The notes beneath the pieces were generated by a model. The model saw only the letters and a list, made by a program, of their open reading frames with translations. It made no database searches and was not told where the DNA came from. The translations under genes and the position numbers were made by a program. DNA of 9,484 bases from assembly GCA_002373715.1 (NCBI GenBank), contig DFLI01000015.1, forward strand, positions 1 to 9,484. Reading direction: 5' to 3'. How positions within the stretch are numbered: position 1 is the first letter of the stretch; each line of letters starts with the position of its first letter. This stretch comes from Bacteroidales bacterium UBA3623. Its GTDB lineage: Bacteria; Bacteroidota; Bacteroidia; Bacteroidales; UBA932. Below are positions 1 to 5,917 of the stretch, piece by piece.

Positions 1-245
1 TCATTGTCTTCTGCCGCCTCCACATTGGTGTATGCCGCACAGTTTACAATGGCCTCCACTTTCTCCGAAGCCACCATGGCCCGCACAGCCTCCAGGTTGG
101 TAATATCCAGCTCTTCTACGTCTGTAAAAAGCCAAGATGCCCGGTCGGTGCCGGGCATGACGCTCCCGTCATTGCCGGCATGACCGGCAATCTCCCGAAG
201 GCTGCGGCCCAGCTGGCCGTTCGCACCCGTTACCAGAATCTTCAT
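1..245 (-). CDS. rmlD: dTDP-4-dehydrorhamnose reductase, N-terminal part (cut by window edge)
   Basis: This is the first 81 codons of RmlD, the NADPH-dependent reductase that makes dTDP-L-rhamnose in the last step of the cytoplasmic dTDP-rhamnose pathway. The start codon is at 245-243 and the gene runs off the left edge. The translation opens MKILVTGANGQLGRSL, which carries the Rossmann GxxGxxG nucleotide-binding motif of extended SDR enzymes. Further on are FTDVEELDIT (about residues 40-49) and NCAAYTNVEAAEDN (about 68-81), both typical of RmlD. Its ATG overlaps the TGA of rmlC by 4 bases (ATGA), so the two are probably translationally coupled and share the promoter ahead of rmlC. rmlA and rmlB are not in the window and may lie beyond the left edge or elsewhere. 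The family call is firm; only the C-terminal two thirds are unseen. Confidence 0.95.
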   Translation of the reverse strand, partial: MKILVTGANGQLGRSLREIAGHAGNDGSVMPGTDRASWLFTDVEELDITNLEAVRAMVASEKVEAIVNCAAYTNVEAAEDN

Positions 246-820
246 TGGGCGTAATAGTCTATATTGTAATCAAACAGGTCCTCAACCTGGGCCAGCGGCA
301 GATGATGCCGGTCCTTCTCGGAGAGGATGATATCGGCCTCCGGGAGGCCCCAGTCAATGCCCAGGGAGGCGTCGTTCCAGGCGATGGCGCCCTCCGACTC
401 GGGGGCATAAGGATAGTCGCACTTGTACTGGAAGACGGCTTCCTCGCTAAGCACCGCAAAACCGTGCGCAAAGCCCTTGGGCACAAAGAATTGCCGGTGG
501 TTTTCTCCCGTGAGTTCGCAGGAAACATGCTGCCCGAACCAGGGAGAGCCACGGCGGATATCCACCGCCACGTCCAGCACACGGCCGCTCACCACCCGCA
601 CCAATTTGCTCTGGCTGCAGAAACCTTTCTGGAAATGCAGGCCCCGGAGCACGCCATAGCGGCTCTTGCTCTCGTTATCCTGCACGAAGCGCACGGAGCG
701 GCCCAGCGCGGCATCCAGGTCCCGCTGGCTCCAACTCTCGAAGAAATACCCCCTGTTATCCCCGAATACCTTAGGCTCGAGGATAAAAACACCGGGAATG
801 GCTGTTTCAATTACGTTCAT
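242..820 (-). CDS. rmlC: dTDP-4-dehydrorhamnose 3,5-epimerase
   Basis: RmlC epimerises C3 and C5 of dTDP-4-keto-6-deoxyglucose in dTDP-L-rhamnose synthesis. The 192-residue product is full length for this cupin family. It begins MNVIETAIPGVFILEPKVFG, the usual RmlC opening, which supports the start at 820. The active-site motif RGLHFQ places the catalytic His at residue 62. Tyr132 in FQYKCDYPY corresponds to the catalytic Tyr, and Asp170 in LSEKD to the Asp partner of the His. The segment FFVPKGFAHGF (111-121) is the conserved cupin strand. It is the first gene after the 821-993 gap, with a Bacteroidota-type promoter box 5 nt ahead of its ATG and the rmlD start overlapping its stop. No damage or unusual feature is seen in the coding region. 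Confidence 0.97.
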   Translation of the reverse strand: MNVIETAIPGVFILEPKVFGDNRGYFFESWSQRDLDAALGRSVRFVQDNESKSRYGVLRGLHFQKGFCSQSKLVRVVSGRVLDVAVDIRRGSPWFGQHVSCELTGENHRQFFVPKGFAHGFAVLSEEAVFQYKCDYPYAPESEGAIAWNDASLGIDWGLPEADIILSEKDRHHLPLAQVEDLFDYNIDYYAQ

Positions 821-825
821 CAGTG

Positions 826-833
826 CAAAGATA
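826..833 (-). promoter_or_regulatory. Bacteroidota -7 promoter box for rmlC-rmlD
   Basis: On the minus strand the sequence reads TATCTTTG, an exact match to the TAnnTTTG -7 consensus of Bacteroidota primary sigma promoters. It ends 5 nt before the rmlC ATG, so the transcript would be leaderless or nearly so. A TTG that could serve as the -33 element lies about 25 nt upstream, a little farther than usual, so the upstream half is weak. Confidence 0.6.
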
Positions 834-840
834 CGAATAA

Positions 841-980
841 TTACAAGCTTTCCATAAGCAATTCGTCAACGCGTTCTTTCCGAAGGTGGAACGCATCGTA
901 AAAGTCCCCATTCGACAGCCCCACCAGCCGTAAAAGACGTAACTGGCAAGCACAATGAGCAAATTTACAAAATAAAGTGC
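841..980 (-). pseudogene. Scar of O-acetylation genes: MBOAT-like fragment joined to SGNH-hydrolase-like C-terminus
   Basis: In the minus-strand frame covering 980-921 the gap encodes about 20 residues including NLLIVLASYVFYGWW. This closely resembles the N-terminal membrane segment of MBOAT O-acyltransferases (AlgI/DltB type), where ASYVFYGWW is a hallmark. From about 912 the open reading continues convincingly only in another frame: NGDFYDAFHLRKERVDELL and a few residues more, ending at TAA 843-841. Its D-A-F-H fits the DxxH catalytic motif near the C-terminus of SGNH/GDSL hydrolases, a common downstream partner of MBOAT proteins in polysaccharide O-acetylation. The junction lies around 912-920. 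I infer that an internal deletion removed most of an MBOAT plus SGNH gene pair once located upstream of rmlC in the same direction. Both pieces are short; the MBOAT match is the stronger one, and the SGNH assignment is tentative. Confidence 0.45.
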
Positions 981-988
981 TAACTTCG
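981..988 (+). promoter_or_regulatory. Probable -7 promoter box for the waaA-like gene
   Basis: The sequence TAACTTCG differs by one base from the TAnnTTTG consensus and ends 5 nt before the ATG at 994. This is the same spacing as the exact box before rmlC on the other strand, so a leaderless transcript is likely here too. No clear TTG-type -33 element is seen at the expected distance, so the site is weaker than the rmlC box. Confidence 0.4.
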
Positions 989-993
989 CGGCG

Positions 994-2178
994 ATGAATA
1001 CGGAAAAACTCAAACTCTTCTTCCAGGGACGGAAAGGGCTGCTTCCCAAAATAGAAGCCGCCTGCGGCCCCTACAAAGACATTATCTGGTTCCATGTTGC
1101 CTCTTTCGGAGAATTCGAAGAGGCCCGGCCCGTGATTGAGGCCACCCGTGCCCGTTTCCCGGACCGAAAGATCCTGATGACCGTATTCTCTCCCTCGGTG
1201 TACGAGCCCATGAAACATTACGACAAGGTGGACTGGGTGTTCTACCTTCCGCTGGACTCTCCCTGGAACGTGCGCCGCTTCCTGGACGCCGTGCGCCCCG
1301 TCAAGGCCATCTTCAACATTGGAGAACACTGGCCCTTCCTCCTGAACGCCCTTCGCCGCCGGCACATTGACACCTATATCATGTCTGTTCGCATAGAGCC
1401 CGATTCCCCTTATCTGAAGTGGTACGGCTTTATGTACCGGCAAATCTTGAGGGATTGCTACAATTGCGTGATGGTGCACAACCAGAGCAATCTGGAACTG
1501 CTGAAGGGTATAGGCGTACCGGAGGTTCAGGTGGTGGGAGATGCCCGCGTAGACCGAGTGGTGGCCGTAGCCTCCCAGCCCTGGAGCAATCCGGTAGTGG
1601 AAGCCTGGTGCGAAGGCAAGAAAGTTTTCGTATCCGGCAGCACGTACGACGTAGAAGACAATATGACGGTAGAAGTGGCCAACGCCCACCCGGAAGGCAA
1701 GTTCCTCATCATCCCCCACGAACTGGGAGAGGCCGAAGTGAACGACATCCTGCAAAAGGCCGCCCACGGTGCCGTCAGATACACAGACTATGAAGGGAAA
1801 GAGGCCGATGACACCCTCCGGAACGCCCAAATACTGGTAGTGAACACCGTCGGCATGCTCTCCCGCCTGTACCGCTACGGCTTCGCCTGCCACGTGGGTG
1901 GCGCCTTCCGGGACTCCATGCCCCACAGTGTGGTAGAGCCCGCCGCCTATGGCCTGCCTGTCTCCTTCGGCCCCAAATACCAGCGGGAGCTCCACTGCAA
2001 AGACCTGGAGGCCCTGGGCGCCGGTTTCCCTATCCACAACCAGAAAGAGTTGGAGGCCTTTTACCAAAAAATGACCGGCGACGCCTCCCTGCTGGAGCGT
2101 GCCGGCCAAATTGCCAAAGCCTATTGTCAGGACTCCGCCGGAGCCACCCAGCGGATTATGCACATCCTCTTCGACTAA
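994..2178 (+). CDS. waaA: WaaA/KdtA-family (GT30) 3-deoxy-D-manno-octulosonic acid transferase, divergent
   Basis: Family members transfer Kdo from CMP-Kdo to lipid A precursor at the inner face of the cytoplasmic membrane. The 394-residue product shows the GT30 layout: GRKG (12-15), WFHVASFGE (32-40) with the expected catalytic Glu40, YLPLD (84-88), Glu111 in IGEHWP, VGDARVDR (181-188), VSGST (213-217), PHE (241-243) and the C-terminal GGAFRD...PHSVVEPAAYGLPV...GPKY block (302-329). Two oddities stand out. The protein starts directly before GRKG, so the membrane-anchoring helix of about 20-25 residues normally preceding it is absent; an in-frame TAA at 973-975 prevents extension upstream. 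The usual HNxLEP motif reads HSVVEP (His311, Ser312). It is the only plus-strand gene here and converges on the nonulosonic acid operon, overlapping its last stop codon. The family is clear. Whether the acceptor and donor are the standard ones, or it is a specialised paralogue, cannot be told from sequence. Confidence 0.82.
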   Translation: MNTEKLKLFFQGRKGLLPKIEAACGPYKDIIWFHVASFGEFEEARPVIEATRARFPDRKILMTVFSPSVYEPMKHYDKVDWVFYLPLDSPWNVRRFLDAVRPVKAIFNIGEHWPFLLNALRRRHIDTYIMSVRIEPDSPYLKWYGFMYRQILRDCYNCVMVHNQSNLELLKGIGVPEVQVVGDARVDRVVAVASQPWSNPVVEAWCEGKKVFVSGSTYDVEDNMTVEVANAHPEGKFLIIPHELGEAEVNDILQKAAHGAVRYTDYEGKEADDTLRNAQILVVNTVGMLSRLYRYGFACHVGGAFRDSMPHSVVEPAAYGLPVSFGPKYQRELHCKDLEALGAGFPIHNQKELEAFYQKMTGDASLLERAGQIAKAYCQDSAGATQRIMHILFD

Positions 2179-3212
2179 AGGTGTTTCACCAAGTCACAGG
2201 CTTTCTGATATTCCCTTAAGGTACCAATGTCAATCCACGTTCCATTCATGGGATAGCGGATAACCTTCCTGCCCTTGTCGGCCAGCTTCTGTACCAGGTC
2301 TGTAGCGTGGAAGAAGGCATTGGCGGGAATCTCTTCTATTACCGAGCGCTTCATCAGGTACATTCCTGCGCAAGCGTAGTAATTGTACACCGGCTTCTCC
2401 ACCACGCCCTTTACGTCTCGGCCCTCCAGGTCCAGAATACCCAGCGGGATGGACACGTTGTAAGGGACGGCGGCCACGGAAAGATCTGCGTCGTTCTCCT
2501 TGAAATGAAGGTAGAAATCCTCAAAATCTATATTGGTAAAGAGATCGGAATTCATTACCAGCACCGTATCGTCGGGGAAGGCGGGCATCTGCCGCACTGC
2601 GCCGATGGTACCCAGGTACTCTTCCTCCCGCAGGCACTGCACCTTCACGCCGTCCCGCGGCTGGGCAAAGTGCTCCTCCAGCTGAGAAGCCAGGTAATGC
2701 ACTGAAACGCGGATGTCCCGAACCCCGTAAGAGATGAGGCGATCTACATTGTGGTCTATGATGCACTTGTCCCCCACCGGCAACAGAGGCTTGGGGGTAT
2801 TGTCCGTAAGCGGGCGCAGGCGTTCTCCCTTCCCTCCGGCCATCAGAACCGCATCCATGGGCAGGAGCGAGCGCCCCTTCACCAGGTTCACGGCATCTAC
2901 AATGCGTCCTTCATCGTCCAGCACGGGAATAAAGAGGATGCGGTTTTCCCGGTAGCGCTTGATATCGGCCACATCCAGATGACTCTGCCTGAGGAACTTG
3001 AAATCTCTGTGCATCATGGCCGATACGGGATTCTCCATGGAGATGCCGGAGAGCATCCCCCGGCGGATGTCTCCGTCGGTAAGGGTGCCCGTCATGCGAC
3101 CCTCTTTGTCTACGGCAAACAGAACCAGCGGTTCTCCGGGGAGGTCGTTAATTTGTCTGAGCGCCTCCAGCAGGCTCTTTTCCTGCGAAACAAGGTAGAG
3201 TTCCGTATTCAT
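2175..3212 (-). CDS. ptmE: PtmE-like nucleotidyltransferase with N-terminal CBS pair (hexosamine-1-phosphate guanylyltransferase type)
   Basis: The 345-residue protein has two parts. Residues about 1-115 form a pair of CBS repeats (GTLTDGDIRRGML at 42-54; ILFIPVLDDEGRIVDAVNL at 92-110), a likely ligand-sensing module. Residues about 120-345 form a nucleotidyltransferase with LMAGGKGERLRPLT (123-136), KPLLPVGD (141-148), metal-site Asp223 in NSD, VEKP (271-274) and WIDIGT (326-331). This CBS-plus-nucleotidyltransferase architecture matches C. jejuni PtmE, which makes GDP-glucosamine from glucosamine-1-phosphate and GTP for legionaminic acid. The nucleotide cannot be read from sequence; GTP is inferred from the family and the neighbours. 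Its start overlaps the neuA stop by ATGA, and it is the last gene of the operon. Its TAG stop overlaps the TAA of the convergent waaA-like gene. Another sugar-1-phosphate nucleotidylyltransferase function is the main alternative. Confidence 0.85.
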   Translation of the reverse strand: MNTELYLVSQEKSLLEALRQINDLPGEPLVLFAVDKEGRMTGTLTDGDIRRGMLSGISMENPVSAMMHRDFKFLRQSHLDVADIKRYRENRILFIPVLDDEGRIVDAVNLVKGRSLLPMDAVLMAGGKGERLRPLTDNTPKPLLPVGDKCIIDHNVDRLISYGVRDIRVSVHYLASQLEEHFAQPRDGVKVQCLREEEYLGTIGAVRQMPAFPDDTVLVMNSDLFTNIDFEDFYLHFKENDADLSVAAVPYNVSIPLGILDLEGRDVKGVVEKPVYNYYACAGMYLMKRSVIEEIPANAFFHATDLVQKLADKGRKVIRYPMNGTWIDIGTLREYQKACDLVKHL

Positions 3213-3898
3213 ATCAACTTTTCAGAAATCATCATTTCGGCCACCTTCCAGTCAAAGAGGGTGTCCAGGTCCAAAGAATACTGCACCGGCATCCGGTAGC
3301 CCCGGATACGGGTAAAACCGGCCATTCCCTTCTCTTTCAGGGAACGCGGATTAATCACATAAATGGAGCCGTTCTGCTGCCACACCGCCGGAGCGTCCTG
3401 ACGCCGCTGGATGCGGCCGTCGCCCTTGCTGATGGTCAGCAGGCCTTCTCCGTCTTCCTCAAAACCGTCGTAATACGGATTGCAGGCAGCCGGGCACACG
3501 GAAGTAACCATATCTATGCTGTCATCGTACAGCGCTACGGCATCCCGCAGGAATTCCACCTTGCGGAAAGGGGAAGTAGGCTGCAGCAGAAGAATAGCGT
3601 CATATTTCTGGCCGATGGACTCGTAATACTCATAGGCGTGGAGCACCACCTCGCTGCTGCCGGCCTGGTCGGTGGCCAGCTCTGCGGGGCGCATGAAAGG
3701 CAGCTCCAGGCCCAGGGAGCGCACCACTGCGGCAATCTTCTCGTCGTCCGTAGAGACGCAGATATCCTGGTCCGGCGCAAACTGGCGAGCCACCTCCAGG
3801 GTATAAGCGATGAGCGGTTTTCCGCACAGCGGCTTGATGTTCTTGCCGGGGATGCCCTTGGAGCCACCCCGGGCTCCTATCACTACCAGTGTCTTCAT
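3209..3898 (-). CDS. neuA: CMP-nonulosonic acid synthetase (NeuA/LegF family acylneuraminate cytidylyltransferase)
   Basis: The enzyme joins CTP and a nonulosonic acid (sialic, legionaminic or related) to give the CMP-sugar used by glycosyltransferases. The 229-residue length is normal for the family. Seen motifs are IGARGGSKGIPGKNIKPL (7-24), which is the CTP-binding loop, QPTSPFR (106-112), and YSLDLDTLFDW (207-217), whose Asp210 and Asp212 fit the Mg-binding pair. The start at 3898 overlaps the neuB TGA by ATGA, and the stop overlaps the ptmE start in the same way. With LegC, a dehydratase and a PtmE-like enzyme in the same operon, a legionaminic-type substrate (LegF role) is more likely than N-acetylneuraminate. 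This is an inference from context, since NeuA and LegF cannot be separated by these motifs alone. Confidence 0.93.
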   Translation of the reverse strand: MKTLVVIGARGGSKGIPGKNIKPLCGKPLIAYTLEVARQFAPDQDICVSTDDEKIAAVVRSLGLELPFMRPAELATDQAGSSEVVLHAYEYYESIGQKYDAILLLQPTSPFRKVEFLRDAVALYDDSIDMVTSVCPAACNPYYDGFEEDGEGLLTISKGDGRIQRRQDAPAVWQQNGSIYVINPRSLKEKGMAGFTRIRGYRMPVQYSLDLDTLFDWKVAEMMISEKLI

Positions 3899-4908
3899 AA
3901 GCGAATGGCTTCGTCTGTGTCAAAATCATATTGGGCCACGGTGCCCACCACGCTGTCCCAGCAAACAGGACTGAGGCCGCCTCCGGCGCGCTTTACCGTG
4001 AGCTTATCGGCCGTCAGCACCTCTCCTTTGCGGATGGGGCAGGCCGCCAGGATGGACTTCTGAACCACCTGGGCATTGGCCTTCTCGCTGGCATTGGGCC
4101 GTTTTACGCCGTCTCCCAGCGCCGTCCCAATATTCCGGATAGCCTGCACCATGGCCTTCAGTTCGGAAGGTTCCAGCGAGGCTTTGTGATCCGGCCCGGG
4201 CAGTTCCCGGGACAGGGTAAAATGCTTCTCTATAATCTGGGCGCCCAGGGCCACGGCAGCCACAGGAACTTCTATCCCCATGGTATGGTCCGAGTAGCCC
4301 ACCGGGCAGCCAAAGGCTTCCTTCAGAGTGAGCATGGCGCGCAGGTTTACTTCCTCCATGGGGCAGGGATAATTGGTGGTACAGTGAAGGAGCGCCACCT
4401 CGGGAGCCCCTGCATCCAGAAGGGTCTGATAAGCCACCTTTACCTGCTCCAGCGTGGACATGCCGGTAGAGAGAATAACCGGCAGCCGGCACTCGCCAAT
4501 CTGGCGCAAATAAGGGATATTGGTCACTTCTCCGGAGCCCACCTTCACCAGCGGCAGGCCCAGGCTTACCAGAAAACGCAGACTCTCCTCTTCATCGGGC
4601 GTAGAAAGGAATTCTATGCCGATGGCCCGGCAATGCTCCTGGATGGCACGGAAGTCTTCGTACGAAAGTTCCAGGGCCTTGAGCATGGCAAACTGGGAAT
4701 CATCGGCCCCCAGGTTCTCCTTCTGGTAGGCCGCCATGCGGGCGCGCTCCGTCACTATCTTCTCTGTCTTCCAGGTCTGGAACTTGACGGCATCGGCCCC
4801 AGCCTCCTTGGCTGCATCACACAGCTCCAGGGCACGGGAAAGGCTTCCATTGTGGTTCACGCCGGCTTCGGCAATGATGAAAACCTTAGTATTTGTACTT
4901 GAGAACAT
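3895..4908 (-). CDS. neuB: Nonulosonic acid synthase (NeuB/LegI family)
   Basis: This enzyme condenses phosphoenolpyruvate with a 6-carbon N-acylated sugar to form the 9-carbon nonulosonic acid. With the start at 4908 it has 337 residues, opening MFSSTNTKVFIIAEAGVNHN. The in-frame ATG at 4917 (three residues longer) is also possible; the frame stays open to 4992, but that extension falls inside the upstream gene and has no family-like sequence. Landmarks are Glu14, KVGSGE (122-127), LSTGMS (146-151), LHCTTNYPCP (174-183), metal-ligand His208 in YSDHTMG and His229 in EKHFTL, then GPDHKASLEP (238-247). Residues about 280-337 form the C-terminal SAF (antifreeze-like) domain, with Arg307 matching the substrate-contacting Arg of NeuB. 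The GPDHKASL motif separates it from PseI, supporting a sialic or legionaminic product; neighbouring LegC favours legionaminic. Confidence 0.94.
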   Translation of the reverse strand: MFSSTNTKVFIIAEAGVNHNGSLSRALELCDAAKEAGADAVKFQTWKTEKIVTERARMAAYQKENLGADDSQFAMLKALELSYEDFRAIQEHCRAIGIEFLSTPDEEESLRFLVSLGLPLVKVGSGEVTNIPYLRQIGECRLPVILSTGMSTLEQVKVAYQTLLDAGAPEVALLHCTTNYPCPMEEVNLRAMLTLKEAFGCPVGYSDHTMGIEVPVAAVALGAQIIEKHFTLSRELPGPDHKASLEPSELKAMVQAIRNIGTALGDGVKRPNASEKANAQVVQKSILAACPIRKGEVLTADKLTVKRAGGGLSPVCWDSVVGTVAQYDFDTDEAIRL

Positions 4909-5917
4909 ACTTGCCATACTTTTGGATTTTATCGGGATTCTGCCTTTCCCACTCCTCGCAAATGGGCTGGTAGGCCTCGGGAGCATACACAAACTTTCCT
5001 ATGCGGTGGGTGCGCACCTCCTGGGAGAAGCGGTGCTTGAACAGGAAGAGGGAATCTTCCGGGTCGGTGGTGGTGCCTCCACCCAAATGGAAGAGCTCTA
5101 CGCCCTTGGACTTAAGTTCCAGGGCCGCCTTCCAGATGAGCAGGTTGTTGGGCGAGGAAGCCAGAAAAGCCGGATTACTGCCCGCCAGGTGATAGTGGCC
5201 GAAGGGAGCGCTGCGGAAGAAGATGGCAGATGCCGCCACCTCCTCACCGGCCCACACAAGGCCCAGGAAAGAGCCCGGAAAGTCGGTGCGGATGCTCTGG
5301 TAATAGGAATCCGGGAAATAGTAGAACTTTTCGGCCCCCAGTTTATCCATGGTGGAATTATACAGGCGGAGGAAGTCCGGAAGATGGGTAAAGTCGTAAT
5401 CGGCCTCGAAGCGCAGACCGTCCCGTTCCGAGCGCTTGATGGCGCTGCGGTTTTTGCGGTGGATTTCCCGCATCCAAATCTCTTCTTCCGTTCCCTGCAG
5501 GTTCATCACAATTACCTGCTGGCCTTCTATGATACGGCCTACGCCTTCCAGTCCCCGGTAGTTATCCAGCAGCGGATGGAAGCGAACAAAGCCCACCAGG
5601 TATCCTTCCTGCTGCATAGTCCGGAAGATGGCGGCGGCTGAATCGGCCCGGAAGGCAAGGTCTTCCGTGCTGCAGACGGGGCCGCCGTACCCGTAGGCGG
5701 TTTCTTGCTCGTACCAGGTGTGGCCGTCAAAGGAAAAACTTCGGTGAAGGTAAGGCAGCAGCATAATGCCCCTTTCGTCCTGGGCATAGACGCAACGGGG
5801 TTCCTGCCCGTTTCCGGCATACAGGCGCTGGTACTCCTCCAGGAAGTACACGTCCTTCTGCCTGGGCGCCAAGGCGTCCAGGTAGTTGTTCCAGTGCGTG
5901 AGTATACCCGTTTTCAT
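4886..5917 (-). CDS. FemAB/GNAT-like acyltransferase (Acetyltransf_6 type)
   Basis: The 343-residue soluble-looking protein has the double-GNAT layout of FemAB-like enzymes. Landmarks are LLPYLHRSF (53-61), ETAYGYGGP (72-80), IHRKNRSAIKRSERDGL (152-168) and, in the second half, FGHYHLAGSNPAFLASSPNN (239-258) then LLIWKAALELKSKG (259-272) and FHLGGGTT (276-283). This last block resembles the PF13480-type GNAT fold. FemAB proteins transfer amino acids from aminoacyl-tRNA, whereas PF13480 relatives in capsule loci are mostly uncharacterised acyltransferases. It lies between the DegT-like gene (ATGA overlap) and neuB, inside an operon that otherwise lacks a visible LegH N-acetyltransferase. It may therefore acylate an amino sugar of this pathway; that is inference. 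The neuB start lies inside its 3' end, a longer overlap than at other junctions. Confidence 0.75.
   Translation of the reverse strand: MKTGILTHWNNYLDALAPRQKDVYFLEEYQRLYAGNGQEPRCVYAQDERGIMLLPYLHRSFSFDGHTWYEQETAYGYGGPVCSTEDLAFRADSAAAIFRTMQQEGYLVGFVRFHPLLDNYRGLEGVGRIIEGQQVIVMNLQGTEEEIWMREIHRKNRSAIKRSERDGLRFEADYDFTHLPDFLRLYNSTMDKLGAEKFYYFPDSYYQSIRTDFPGSFLGLVWAGEEVAASAIFFRSAPFGHYHLAGSNPAFLASSPNNLLIWKAALELKSKGVELFHLGGGTTTDPEDSLFLFKHRFSQEVRTHRIGKFVYAPEAYQPICEEWERQNPDKIQKYGKYVLKYKY

Noticed and set aside
960..967. A second exact TAnnTTTG box (TAAATTTG) on the minus strand in the gap
   Set aside because: It lies within the MBOAT-like coding remnant, has no -33 partner, and is about 140 nt from rmlC, which already has a well-placed exact box. 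Chance in an AT-rich stretch is the simpler reading.
841..2163. A 440-codon open frame on the minus strand, antisense to the waaA-like gene
   Set aside because: Its composition is Gly/His/Val-rich with no family-like motifs, and the plus strand encodes a clear GT30 protein. It stays open because of GC-rich codon use. Only its last codons (in the intergenic gap) look like real protein and are reported as part of the scar.
2180..2190. Small inverted repeat GGTG-TTT-CACC just after the waaA-like stop codon
   Set aside because: A 4-bp stem without a following U-run is too weak for an intrinsic terminator, and it lies within ptmE coding sequence.
4909..4992. A longer neuB start giving 28 extra N-terminal residues
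   Set aside because: The extra residues lie inside the upstream acyltransferase gene and have no resemblance to NeuB family N-termini, which begin just before the IIAEAGVNHN motif.
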